From assembly GCA_034111645.1 (NCBI GenBank), contig JAWUWW010000039.1, positions 67,205 through 131,204 on the forward strand: DNA of 64,000 nucleotides, given 5' to 3'. Shown here piece by piece: positions 18,111 through 26,608 of the stretch. The notes beneath the pieces were generated by a model. It saw nothing but the letters and a program-made list of their open reading frames with translations. It was not told where the DNA came from and searched no databases. The first letter of the stretch is position 1; every line of letters starts with the position of its first letter. The translations under genes were made by a program, and so were the position numbers. This DNA comes from CANLBN01 sp034111645 (GTDB lineage: Bacteria; Pseudomonadota; Gammaproteobacteria; Pseudomonadales; Cellvibrionaceae).

Positions 18111-18881
18111 GTGTTTAAGTATCCCGCTGATAGGCTCTCAGTAACATTGATATTAATTCTTAGTTGTGTCGATTTTGCCATGTATTTTTTAGTAGAAACA
18201 CCATGGGTTTTAGTATTTTATTGGTTGGTCATGATACTCCCGAAAAGTGTTATCTGTTCGTGGAATCATCATCATCAGCATACAATGACATTTAAAAGTG
18301 CAGCACTTAATCGAATAATTGAGTTTTTTTATGCGCTACATACTGGCGTAACAACTAATTTGTGGGTATTACACCATGTATTGGGGCACCATAAAAATTA
18401 TTTAGACCAAGCTAAAGATGAAAGTAGTTGGCAGCGCGGCAGCGGTAAAACGATGGGAGAGCTAGAATATACGCTAAATGTTGCCGGCACTTCTTATTTG
18501 CGAGGTTATCAGGTTGGTAAAAGTTTTCCTAAACAACAAAAGAAATTTTTAATATATACATCCATCACTTTTGCAGCTCTTGCAGTGCTAGTATTTTATA
18601 AGCCTACTTCCGCATTATTCCTCTTTATATTGCCAATGGTAATTGGTTTGCTGCTGACCGCATGGACAACCTTTGATCATCATTCGAATCTGCAAACAGA
18701 TAATAAATTTGAAGCGTCAAGAAATAATCTCAATCGATTTTATAATCTGGTTACGGGAAATTTAGGCTATCACACTGCTCATCACTATAAGCAAGGCGTA
18801 CATTGGTCAGTCTTACCTGAGCTGCATGAAAAAATTAAAGATAAAATTCCCCCTCATCTGATTTATAATTCTATTTGGTAG
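18111..18881 (+). CDS. Membrane fatty acid desaturase family protein
   Basis: 256 residues with four hydrophobic helices in two pairs (about 8-28, 34-50, 147-165, 168-186). The di-iron His clusters of the membrane desaturase/hydroxylase superfamily are in order: NHHHQH (52-57), HHVLGHH (88-94), FDHHSN (188-193) and HTAHH (221-225). The GTG at 18111 is preceded by TAAGG at short spacing; the next ATG (18180) would cut the first helix. Substrate (acyl-lipid, sterol or other) cannot be told from sequence. Similar short desaturase-like proteins act on lipids in marine bacteria. Confidence 0.85.
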   Translation: MFKYPADRLSVTLILILSCVDFAMYFLVETPWVLVFYWLVMILPKSVICSWNHHHQHTMTFKSAALNRIIEFFYALHTGVTTNLWVLHHVLGHHKNYLDQAKDESSWQRGSGKTMGELEYTLNVAGTSYLRGYQVGKSFPKQQKKFLIYTSITFAALAVLVFYKPTSALFLFILPMVIGLLLTAWTTFDHHSNLQTDNKFEASRNNLNRFYNLVTGNLGYHTAHHYKQGVHWSVLPELHEKIKDKIPPHLIYNSIW

Positions 18882-19017
18882 CTATTATTTTTTATTATGT
18901 ATAAATCTAATGAATTTTTTTTGATTTAAAGTAATTAGCTATAGATTTTCTAAGCTTCTTTTAAGTATCTAACAAAAGATAAAACCCAAGACTTTATCGA
19001 GACAATAATGTTAATAC

Positions 19018-19052
19018 GTATTTTTGATTAGTTAGCAATTAATCAAAAATAC
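19018..19052. terminator. 13-bp perfect stem-loop between convergent genes
   Basis: GTATTTTTGATTA (19018-19030) and TAATCAAAAATAC (19040-19052) are exact reverse complements around a 9-nt loop. The right arm covers the last codons and stop of the pseudouridine synthase gene. A convergent desaturase gene ends 136 bp to the left. Without a long T-run it is an atypical terminator, but it could block read-through in both directions. Confidence 0.5.
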
Positions 19053-19749
19053 TAATGATCTCTTCAGTTGTTAAATTTTTACTTGTTCCTTCTTTTAAGC
19101 TATCCTCCAGGTAAAGGTTGCCGATTGATAGTCGGTGTAAATCTAAAACTTCTATCTGAAAATGACCAAACATACGTTTTATTTGATGATATTTTCCTTC
19201 TTTTAATGTGACCTCAGCTGTATTGTTATCGATAGGTATTAATGCGGCAGGTAACGTTGTTATTTTTTCAAATGAAAAATATAACCCATTTTCAAAAGCT
19301 TTTATTACCTCGGAATTAACAGGCTTATCTAATGTGGCTCGATAACGTTTTTCTATATTTGATGAAGGCAGCGACAGTCTTCGCGACCATTGACCATCAT
19401 TTGTTAATAAAAGTAGTCCCGTTGTATTAAAATCGAGGCGTCCCGCAATATGTAAATTATTGGGTTTGTCTAGTGGTAATAAATCAATGACAGTTTTATG
19501 TGTGGCATCTTTTGTTGCACTAACAAAACCCTTGGGCTTGTGTAATTTTATATAGCAGGGCTTATTAGACTGCATTATTTTACCGTCGACTTTTATGTGT
19601 GTGAATTCATTGATGATTTGATTCATGCTGATGGCAGGTTGCCCATCTATTACAATTTTTTCCTGAGCTAACAATATGCGTAACTCTCTGTTGCTAAGCT
19701 GCAATTTTTTTATTAAAAAGCGGTCTAGCCTAAAACGTTTAGATTGCAT
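19039..19749 (-). CDS. RsuA/RluB/E/F-type pseudouridine synthase
   Basis: 236 residues. An N-terminal S4 RNA-binding domain (about 6-50) is followed by the pseudouridine synthase fold with the catalytic Asp106 in the motif GRLDFNTTGLLLLTNDG (103-119). KLHKPKG (68-74) and the C-terminal KEGKYHQIKRMF are typical of the RsuA subfamily. It modifies uridine in rRNA; size and single S4 domain favour RsuA (16S) but RluF/RluE-like 23S specificity is not excluded. The stop codon lies inside a 13-bp stem-loop. Confidence 0.88.
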   Translation of the reverse strand: MQSKRFRLDRFLIKKLQLSNRELRILLAQEKIVIDGQPAISMNQIINEFTHIKVDGKIMQSNKPCYIKLHKPKGFVSATKDATHKTVIDLLPLDKPNNLHIAGRLDFNTTGLLLLTNDGQWSRRLSLPSSNIEKRYRATLDKPVNSEVIKAFENGLYFSFEKITTLPAALIPIDNNTAEVTLKEGKYHQIKRMFGHFQIEVLDLHRLSIGNLYLEDSLKEGTSKNLTTEEIISIFD

Positions 19750-20116
19750 AATTGATTGTTGCGTAGTTGATGTAGCAAAAAAAATAGGATTTACGCGCTA
19801 TAGTAAAGTCTATGGTCCGTTAGGACAATTTATTCTGACTACCTTATGTAGAGCGCTTATTATGCTTCCTTTGTTATAACGATTTTTTAATAGTAGTGAG
19901 AAGATATAGGGCTTGAGCATAAATTAATACGCGGATATTTACAAAAGACTAATGTTTATCTTTTTTTAATGGGTAATTATTAGTGCAATAAAAAATAGCG
20001 GTTTTGGAGTTATTAGTCTCAATTTATGGGTTTTAGAAATGCATTTATGTATTTTCTAAGCTATAGTTGACCTTAAAACTACATTTATTTTAGGCGTATT
20101 GGCATCTATCGATACT
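19750..20116. other. Divergent intergenic region, pseudouridine synthase / GGDEF gene
   Basis: About 350 AT-rich bases with no recognisable gene, RNA fold or clear promoter. It includes the alternative TTG start (20099) of the downstream gene. Confidence 0.35.
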
Positions 20117-21397
20117 ATGAATACATCATTCGCATTAGATCATAAGCATTTGCTCGATAATCTTCAAATTGGCATTATTATTCACGGGAAAGATAGTGAA
20201 ATAGTTTATGCAAATTATAGAGCACTTCAAATAATGGATATGACTTGGTCAGAAATGACTGGTCAAACAATCCATGGTACCGATTGGAATATAGTCGACA
20301 AGTATAAGAAGGTCTTACCTAAAGAGAGTTATCCAGTAGCCATTGTAATGTCTACCAAGCAGAATCTAGATAATTACGAAATAGGGGTTATGAATAAAGG
20401 CAGTATAGTTTCTTGGATGCTGTGCAGCGCGCATCCTAAATTTGATGAAGTGGGTAGTTTAGTGCAAGTGGTCGTCACATTAATCGATACTACAAATGAA
20501 CATGAAGAAATTCCCTTTAAAAATATTGTCGATTTGGCTAGTGATATTATTGTGGTGACTGAAGCAAAAAGAACTCCTAAAGTTGGCCATAAAATTGTCT
20601 ATGTAAACAACGCTTTTACCCAACTGACAGGCTTCGAAAGCGAAGAAGCGATTGGTAGCACACCAAAAATGTTGCAAGGTGAAATTACCTCAAAGGAGAC
20701 CACAGCTCGAATTGGTGCAGCTTTAGATAAAAAACAACCCATACGCGAACGTATTTATAACTACTCTAAAGCCGGAAGAGGTTATTGGCTTGATATAAAT
20801 ATAGTGCCGATGCCTAACGAGTATGGAGAGGTTTTATACTTTGCTGCTGTTCAACGAGATATAACGACACAGCAAGAGAAAGAGGATCACTTATCTTCAC
20901 AAGCAAATCGCGATAGGCTAACGCAGTTACTTAACAGACGAGGATTCGATAAAACGGCAGAAATTGAAATCGAATCAGCGTTAGAAAACAGTTATCCATT
21001 AGCCTTTGCTTTAGCGGATGCCGATTATTTTAAAAAGATAAATGATACTTATGGACATGATATAGGCGATAAGGTCTTGTGTGAGTTAGCCAAGATAATG
21101 CAGTTAAGTTTCAGAAAGTCGGATATATTGGGCCGCTTTGGTGGCGAAGAATTTATCATTGCTATGATTAATTCTCCAGAAGAAGTGCTACGAAAAATGA
21201 ATGAATTTAGAGAAAGGGTTGCAAATACTTCAATTGAAATAAGCTCCTCTTCTAGCCTTCACTTGACTATTAGCATTGGCGTTGCGTTTTTAGGCAAAAA
21301 TAATAATAACTTGAAAGCGCTAGTCAAATCGGCAGATAGTGCGCTTTATAATGCAAAAGGAAGTGGCAGAAATAAGGTGTGTATTTATGCTGGATAA
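20117..21397 (+). CDS. PAS-PAS-GGDEF diguanylate cyclase
   Basis: Cytosolic c-di-GMP synthase of about 426 residues. It carries two PAS domains, the second with PAC-like features (positions about 140-265, motif FTQLTGFESEEAIGSTPKMLQG), then a GGDEF domain. Numbered from an alternative TTG at 20099, the active site is GGEEF (348-352) and the inhibitory I-site RxxD is RKSD (339-342), five residues before it. It therefore looks catalytically competent and product-inhibited. The second PAS resembles flavin-LOV-type boundaries but lacks the NCRFLQ cysteine motif. No membrane helix. It converges on cheB, the last gene of the chemotaxis operon. Confidence 0.92.
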   Translation: MNTSFALDHKHLLDNLQIGIIIHGKDSEIVYANYRALQIMDMTWSEMTGQTIHGTDWNIVDKYKKVLPKESYPVAIVMSTKQNLDNYEIGVMNKGSIVSWMLCSAHPKFDEVGSLVQVVVTLIDTTNEHEEIPFKNIVDLASDIIVVTEAKRTPKVGHKIVYVNNAFTQLTGFESEEAIGSTPKMLQGEITSKETTARIGAALDKKQPIRERIYNYSKAGRGYWLDINIVPMPNEYGEVLYFAAVQRDITTQQEKEDHLSSQANRDRLTQLLNRRGFDKTAEIEIESALENSYPLAFALADADYFKKINDTYGHDIGDKVLCELAKIMQLSFRKSDILGRFGGEEFIIAMINSPEEVLRKMNEFRERVANTSIEISSSSSLHLTISIGVAFLGKNNNNLKALVKSADSALYNAKGSGRNKVCIYAG

Positions 21398-21508
21398 AAC
21401 TAATTAATAAATTAAATCGCGTATGAACAGCCACAATATCTTAGCGTTATGTTAAACGCGAATGCAGTTTGGTCTGGGTACTATAATGATTCAGCGTTTA
21501 GTTTGCTC

Positions 21509-22576
21509 TTAATGACTGACGAAGTTCATTATGTGGCTGGCAATATCATCTAAGGGGATTTCTTTTTCGACGGCGCCAATTTTGTAAGCTTCTTTTGGCA
21601 TCCCATAAACAACACAGCTAGCTTCATTTTGCCCAAGCGTTTTTGAGCCTGCATTACGCATCTCGAGCAGCCCTTTAGCACCATCAGAACCCATGCCTGT
21701 CATAATAATACCCAGCGCATTTTTACCGGCAGAGTTTGCCACTGAGCGAAAAAGTACGTCAACTGATGGCCGGTGACGACTCACTAATGGACCATCTTTA
21801 ATCTTAACGCGATACTGAGCACCACTTCGATGTAACAACATATGTTTGCCACCATTGGCAATTAATACCATGCCGGGTGTTACACGATCATTGTCTTCCG
21901 CCTCTTTGACTCGCACTTTGCAAACGCTATCTAGGCGCTGCGCAAAAGCGGCGGTAAATTGTTCTGGCATGTGTTGTACGATTACAATACCCGGCGCCAT
22001 CACCGGCAGCTGAGTCAGTACTCGCTCTAAGGCATTAGTGCCGCCCGTTGATGTGCCGATAGCTATTACAATATCAGTGGTTTGATCCATGGCACGTGTG
22101 CTGGCGGCTACCACAGCATCTGCATTTAATTTGGGTGCAACGGGCATTATGCCTTTTGGCGCTACGCGCATTTTTCCAACAGAGGCTTTGGCTGCTCCGC
22201 GCACGGCATGCAGTAAAACAGCCGTTGATTCTTCTAAGAAACTTTTGAGTGCAGCCTTTGGCTTAGTGATAATATCGACGGCACCTGATGCCATGGCCTC
22301 CATCGTGACTTTTGCGCCATTCTCCGTCAATGTTGAACAAATGATGACGGGGGTTGGATGCTCGGCCATAATTTTTTTGAGAAAGGTAATGCCATCCATG
22401 CGTGGCATTTCGATGTCTAAAATAATCACATCGGGCCATTGTTTTTCAAACAAGGTCAGGGCAAAAATTGGGTCGCGCGCCACACCTATAAGCTCAATGT
22501 CAGATGCATTTTTTAGCATGTCAGATAACACTTGTCGCACTACAGCAGAATCATCAACAATCGCTACTTTAATCAT
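21509..22576 (-). CDS. cheB: Chemotaxis response regulator protein-glutamate methylesterase CheB
   Basis: 355 residues. The N-terminal receiver domain has phospho-acceptor Asp54 (LDIEMPRMDG). A Lys/Ala/Pro-rich linker leads to the methylesterase domain with the catalytic triad Ser176 (GTSTGG), His202 (VQHMPEQF) and Asp298 (GMGSDGAKG). It removes methyl groups from receptors when phosphorylated by CheA. Last gene of the nine-gene chemotaxis operon, ten bases after cheD. Confidence 0.96.
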   Translation of the reverse strand: MIKVAIVDDSAVVRQVLSDMLKNASDIELIGVARDPIFALTLFEKQWPDVIILDIEMPRMDGITFLKKIMAEHPTPVIICSTLTENGAKVTMEAMASGAVDIITKPKAALKSFLEESTAVLLHAVRGAAKASVGKMRVAPKGIMPVAPKLNADAVVAASTRAMDQTTDIVIAIGTSTGGTNALERVLTQLPVMAPGIVIVQHMPEQFTAAFAQRLDSVCKVRVKEAEDNDRVTPGMVLIANGGKHMLLHRSGAQYRVKIKDGPLVSRHRPSVDVLFRSVANSAGKNALGIIMTGMGSDGAKGLLEMRNAGSKTLGQNEASCVVYGMPKEAYKIGAVEKEIPLDDIASHIMNFVSH

Positions 22577-22586
22577 ATGTTAATCC

Positions 22587-23189
22587 TTAATCAGCCCAAA
22601 TTTTTATCATAGGGTTGAGATTTTTTACTTGATTTATTGTAGTTTCGTAGTAAAGATTTTCTTTTTTCTTGAGCTGAATTTCTTGTTGCCGATTAATTAA
22701 AGATACGTAAACTGAATAATCAGTTGTATCAAAGTAAATCACGCGTCCATGATCTCCGCCAACATTCTCACTGACAATAGCAATCCGTTCGCGCTTTAAA
22801 AATTCATAGGCAAAGCTAATGTTTTGCTCACCTACTGTGCCAAAATCACCACCATGAGTCGCTAATTGCGGTACCACGTTTCCACCACCAAAGACTTTGG
22901 CCATTATTCGATTTCTAGTGGCGCCTAATTTGATCATGTTATTAATGACAAGCTCCATCGCATGTATACCATAATAACCTGCTCTCGTATCTAAAATATG
23001 AGAGCGCTTTAACTTATCTGTTGCTAGTAAAAAATGATTCATGCCAACAATTTGCGCTTTAGAATCATAAAGACACACTGCAACACAAGAGCCAAGCAAC
23101 GTTTTTATGACCTTGCCCGAGTGACCAACAAAATACTCACCAGAGCCAATTTCAACAATAGGTATATTCGTGAAGCTTGGAAGTTTCAT
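22587..23189 (-). CDS. cheD: Chemoreceptor glutamine deamidase CheD
   Basis: 200 residues. The catalytic Cys35 is in LLGSCVAVCLYD and His52 in GMNHFLL, the usual CheD pair; KVFGGGNVVP and the IGEQN-like VGEQNISFA segment are also family-typical. It deamidates receptor glutamines and tunes methylation. It is 66 bp after cheR and 10 bp before cheB. The C-terminal stretch of about 25 residues beyond the core is slightly longer than average. Confidence 0.94.
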   Translation of the reverse strand: MKLPSFTNIPIVEIGSGEYFVGHSGKVIKTLLGSCVAVCLYDSKAQIVGMNHFLLATDKLKRSHILDTRAGYYGIHAMELVINNMIKLGATRNRIMAKVFGGGNVVPQLATHGGDFGTVGEQNISFAYEFLKRERIAIVSENVGGDHGRVIYFDTTDYSVYVSLINRQQEIQLKKKENLYYETTINQVKNLNPMIKIWAD

Positions 23190-23255
23190 ATTTGCTAGAA
23201 AAGTTTATGTAGTCTAGAAAGTTGATATTTACATAACTGCTTCATCTCTTAATAC

Positions 23256-24089
23256 CTAGTCTTTTTTATAGATTGATGGGCTAACTTGGGTAAGAGAGTG
23301 CTGAATATTCATCAACGACTCGGCATGGGAAATTATAAAATAACCGCCGACTCTTAATTGACGCACTACATTATTAAGTACACGTTGTTTAGATTCTGTA
23401 TCGAAATAAATCATCACATTGCGCAAAAAAATAACGTCATACATACCCAATCGATCACAGGAGTCCATTAAATTTTGTTGACTGAATTCGCAGTGCTCTT
23501 TAAGACTGGGATCAATCATAAAAGTACCTGCTTGGGCATCAACACCTTTAAGGCAGTACTTTTTTAAATGTTTTATATCAATACCCTCGTTGCGCGTTAA
23601 AGGGTAATGACCAAGAGCCGCCATCTTTAACACTTTAGTGCTAAGGTCCGTGCCTGTTACTAGCCAATCCCCTTTTAGTCCAAAAGCATCAGCCATAATC
23701 ATCGCTATCGTATAAATTTCTTCGCCAGAAGAGCTAGCGCCTGACCAAATTCGCCAAGAAGTTTTTGCTTTATGATTCATCAACAGCTTTTGTAAAAATA
23801 CAAAGTGATCGGGTTCGCGAAAAAAATACGTTTCGTTAGTGGTTAGGGCATCAAGCATCCACGTGCGTTCTGAGGCATTTTTCGGGTTCATGGCTATATC
23901 AAAATAAGCTTCGAAACTTGGTAGCGCCAGCAACCGCAATCGGCTCGATAGCCGACTGATTACGAGTGAACGTTTTGCGTCCGAAAGATGAATGCCACTG
24001 GTTTTATAAAGAAACTCTTTGATGCGACGAAAATCGCGGTCTTTTATTTCAGGCGACGTCAATGTCGCCTGATGAGATGAAGCTTTCAC
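23256..24089 (-). CDS. cheR: Chemotaxis protein methyltransferase CheR
   Basis: SAM-dependent methylation of receptor glutamates. 277 residues with an N-terminal helical domain (10-75), a catalytic domain with WSGASSSGEEIYTIAM as the SAM loop, and LRNVMIYFD. The beta-subdomain (about 185-215) aligns without gaps with the Salmonella/E. coli enzyme. That is the form described for CheR proteins that dock on a receptor C-terminal pentapeptide, and the receptor two genes upstream ends in such a sequence. Five bases separate it from cheW. Confidence 0.95.
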   Translation of the reverse strand: MKASSHQATLTSPEIKDRDFRRIKEFLYKTSGIHLSDAKRSLVISRLSSRLRLLALPSFEAYFDIAMNPKNASERTWMLDALTTNETYFFREPDHFVFLQKLLMNHKAKTSWRIWSGASSSGEEIYTIAMIMADAFGLKGDWLVTGTDLSTKVLKMAALGHYPLTRNEGIDIKHLKKYCLKGVDAQAGTFMIDPSLKEHCEFSQQNLMDSCDRLGMYDVIFLRNVMIYFDTESKQRVLNNVVRQLRVGGYFIISHAESLMNIQHSLTQVSPSIYKKD

Positions 24090-24094
24090 CGATA

Positions 24095-24631
24095 CTATTG
24101 CTCCTCAGCGGGCGCTGCGGATTGACTATCTTCTAGATGACTAAGCGCACTAATATCGTCAACGGATAGCACATGATTCACATCCAACAGCACGATAAAT
24201 TTTTCATCGACTCGACCCATTGCACGAATAAAATCCGTGCGCAAATCGGTGCCAAAATCTGGCGCTGGCTGAGTATGACTTTCGGCAATTTCTAAAATTT
24301 CATCAACTTCGTCAACCATCATACCGATAGGTTGACTGTCATCATCATGATTTACCTCGACCAGAACAATACAAGATTTCTTGGTGACTATAGAGCTTCG
24401 ACGCCCCAGTCTTTTGGATAAATCTACTACCGGTACAACACGTCCTCGCAGGTTAATGATGCCGACGATAAAAGCCGGCATCATTGGTACCTTTGTTATT
24501 GCTTCAATTTCAATAATTTCTTTAACGTCTAATATCTCAATGGCAAAGGTCTCATCGCCTGCCTGAAATGTCAGATACTGAGCAACACCGGTCTTAGACT
24601 TCTTATCATCAGTGGTTGTTAACTGATTCAT
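24095..24631 (-). CDS. cheW: Chemotaxis adaptor protein CheW
   Basis: 178 residues with one CheW/SH3-like domain (about 17-158): YLTFQAGDETFAIEILDVKEIIE, followed by the INLRGRVVPVVDLSKRLG segment typical of CheW. An acidic Ala/Glu tail ends the protein. It couples receptors to CheA. Located between the receptor and cheR genes with short spacers (14 and 5 bases). Confidence 0.95.
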   Translation of the reverse strand: MNQLTTTDDKKSKTGVAQYLTFQAGDETFAIEILDVKEIIEIEAITKVPMMPAFIVGIINLRGRVVPVVDLSKRLGRRSSIVTKKSCIVLVEVNHDDDSQPIGMMVDEVDEILEIAESHTQPAPDFGTDLRTDFIRAMGRVDEKFIVLLDVNHVLSVDDISALSHLEDSQSAAPAEEQ

Positions 24632-24645
24632 ACATAACTCCTCAG

Positions 24646-26595
24646 TTAAAAGCGTTCAAATTCTTTACTATCTAGGCTACCTTTTGATTTGCTTGGCGCT
24701 GTCTTTGATTTAGCAGGCGCATCATTTGATGAAGCTCTAGAAGATGATTTCTTGCTTGACTGTGTATTTAGTTTGAAGAAATCGACAGCTTCTAATAGCT
24801 GATTAGCCTGACCGTTAAGCTCCTCAGAGGTAGCCGCCAATTCTTCAGAGGCCGCCGCACTTTGCTGAGTGGTTTTATCAAGTTGAGTCATCGACTCATT
24901 GATCTGCGCAACACCAATTGCCTGCTCATCTGACGAGGATGAAATTTCTTGAACTAAATCCGACGTCTTTTGAATATTAGGCACAATGTTAGCAATAAGT
25001 CGGCCAGCATTTTCGGCAATGCCTACGCTATCGGTTGCTAGTTGATTGATCTCTTGTGCGGTTTGGCTACTGTTTTCAGCTAGCTTGCGAACCTCAGAGG
25101 CTACAACGGTAAAGCCTTTGCCGTGTTCACCGGCGCGAGCCGCTTCAATAGCCGCATTTAAGCTCAATAAATTAGTTTTATAAGCAATATCTTCAATTAA
25201 ACCAATTTTGTTAGCAATTTGTTTCATTGCTGCAACGGTTTGTTCAACGGCTATTCCACCTTGTCTTGCTTCTTCTGCTGCTTGCGTGGCCATACTATTG
25301 GTCACGCGTGCATTTTCAGAGTTTTGCTGCACAGAAGCGTTAAGTTGCTCGACGGCACTGGTGGTTTCTTCAACGCCAGCCGCTTGCTCAGTAGAACCTT
25401 GGCTTAGGGTTTGGGCTGTACCGCTCACCTGCTGAGAAGCACTAGACAGATTATCGGCACCGCTGCGCACTTGTTGAATAACATCGGTGAGGCTATCGAC
25501 CATGTCCATCATGGCTTTATAAACACCGGTTGCTTTATCACGATTATGGAATTCAATTGCCAAGTCACCTTCAGCCAAGCGTCTAGCGATTGCCTCCATA
25601 TCTCGAGGTTCACCGCCAAGAGGTCTGGTAATGAGGCGTAAAAGTAACCAAGATAAAAAGATACAAACAATGATTGATACGCCAGATACAGCAATAACCG
25701 TTGTGATAGTTTCAGCGTTATGATCTGCAACAGCAGATCCAATCACATTCTGATCTGCTTGAATCGATAGCTTAACGTCTTCACTCAACTTGGCAACCAA
25801 AGGCCCAATACGGTCAAGTTCATTTGTGATCACATTATTACGCTGGCTAATAATTTTGCCGAGTTCTTCAAGTGCTTCAGCGTAGAGCTCAGCAGTGTCA
25901 TCTACTTTGGCGAGTTCAGCAATCAGTCTTGGATCGGTTAGGGACGCTGATAATTTCTTTTTGTAAGCTGCACCATTGACAAGAATTTCGTCCAAGGCGC
26001 GTTTAAGATCTTCTGGGAGGTTAGTTTCTAAAAATCTAGCGCTATATAGGCGTGATAGCAAGAGTGAAGTTTGTGCCTCGCCTGCATAATAGACCGCCTG
26101 ATTATTATTGTTATTATGAGAAGATTCTAAAATGTCGCTCATCATAGTGCGCATTTTGGAACCATTGGGGACTAATTTTTTATCGACCACCTCATTGCGC
26201 TGCGCCATAAAGTTAACCACAAGGCCAAAGGCTTTTTTATATTCCCCAAGCTGGCCTTGAATCCCTTTGACTAATTCGCCACGGCCTTGCTTGGTAAATC
26301 CAACCACGCCTTCGGCGACAAACTTTTCGACATCGGCAAAGCGATCGTGAAAGAGGGTAATATTTTTTTCATCTTGGTCGATGAGAAAGTTTCTAACATC
26401 AAGCCTCGACTCCAGCATATTAGCTTGAATGCGACTGGCTAAATTAGCGTCGCGGGCCATTTCGCGATAGCTTGTAAAGCCATCAACAGCGGCAGTAAGC
26501 CCGATGTAGGCCGATACCGATACGGTAATGAGCAAGAGTAAAACAAGCGCGTAGCCACCTGTAATTTGCATGCTTAAAGTCATTTTTTTAAACAT
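24646..26595 (-). CDS. Methyl-accepting chemotaxis protein, helical periplasmic sensor
   Basis: About 649 residues from the ATG at 26595, which follows AAAGGA by seven bases; upstream in-frame ATGs would overlap cheA. Layout: TM1 (about 13-35), a helical periplasmic domain of roughly 285 residues, TM2 (about 325-347), HAMP, then the signalling domain with the hairpin tip around TNLLSLNAAIEAARAGEHGKGFTVVA. A flexible Ser/Lys-rich linker ends in the residues EFERF. That fits the aromatic-x-x-aromatic pattern of CheR-tethering pentapeptides (NWETF in Tar, GWEEF in the P. aeruginosa Che2 receptor). Ligand unknown; large helical sensors of this type often bind organic acids. Confidence 0.92.
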   Translation of the reverse strand: MFKKMTLSMQITGGYALVLLLLITVSVSAYIGLTAAVDGFTSYREMARDANLASRIQANMLESRLDVRNFLIDQDEKNITLFHDRFADVEKFVAEGVVGFTKQGRGELVKGIQGQLGEYKKAFGLVVNFMAQRNEVVDKKLVPNGSKMRTMMSDILESSHNNNNNQAVYYAGEAQTSLLLSRLYSARFLETNLPEDLKRALDEILVNGAAYKKKLSASLTDPRLIAELAKVDDTAELYAEALEELGKIISQRNNVITNELDRIGPLVAKLSEDVKLSIQADQNVIGSAVADHNAETITTVIAVSGVSIIVCIFLSWLLLRLITRPLGGEPRDMEAIARRLAEGDLAIEFHNRDKATGVYKAMMDMVDSLTDVIQQVRSGADNLSSASQQVSGTAQTLSQGSTEQAAGVEETTSAVEQLNASVQQNSENARVTNSMATQAAEEARQGGIAVEQTVAAMKQIANKIGLIEDIAYKTNLLSLNAAIEAARAGEHGKGFTVVASEVRKLAENSSQTAQEINQLATDSVGIAENAGRLIANIVPNIQKTSDLVQEISSSSDEQAIGVAQINESMTQLDKTTQQSAAASEELAATSEELNGQANQLLEAVDFFKLNTQSSKKSSSRASSNDAPAKSKTAPSKSKGSLDSKEFERF

Positions 26596-26608
26596 AATGT
26601 TTATCCTT

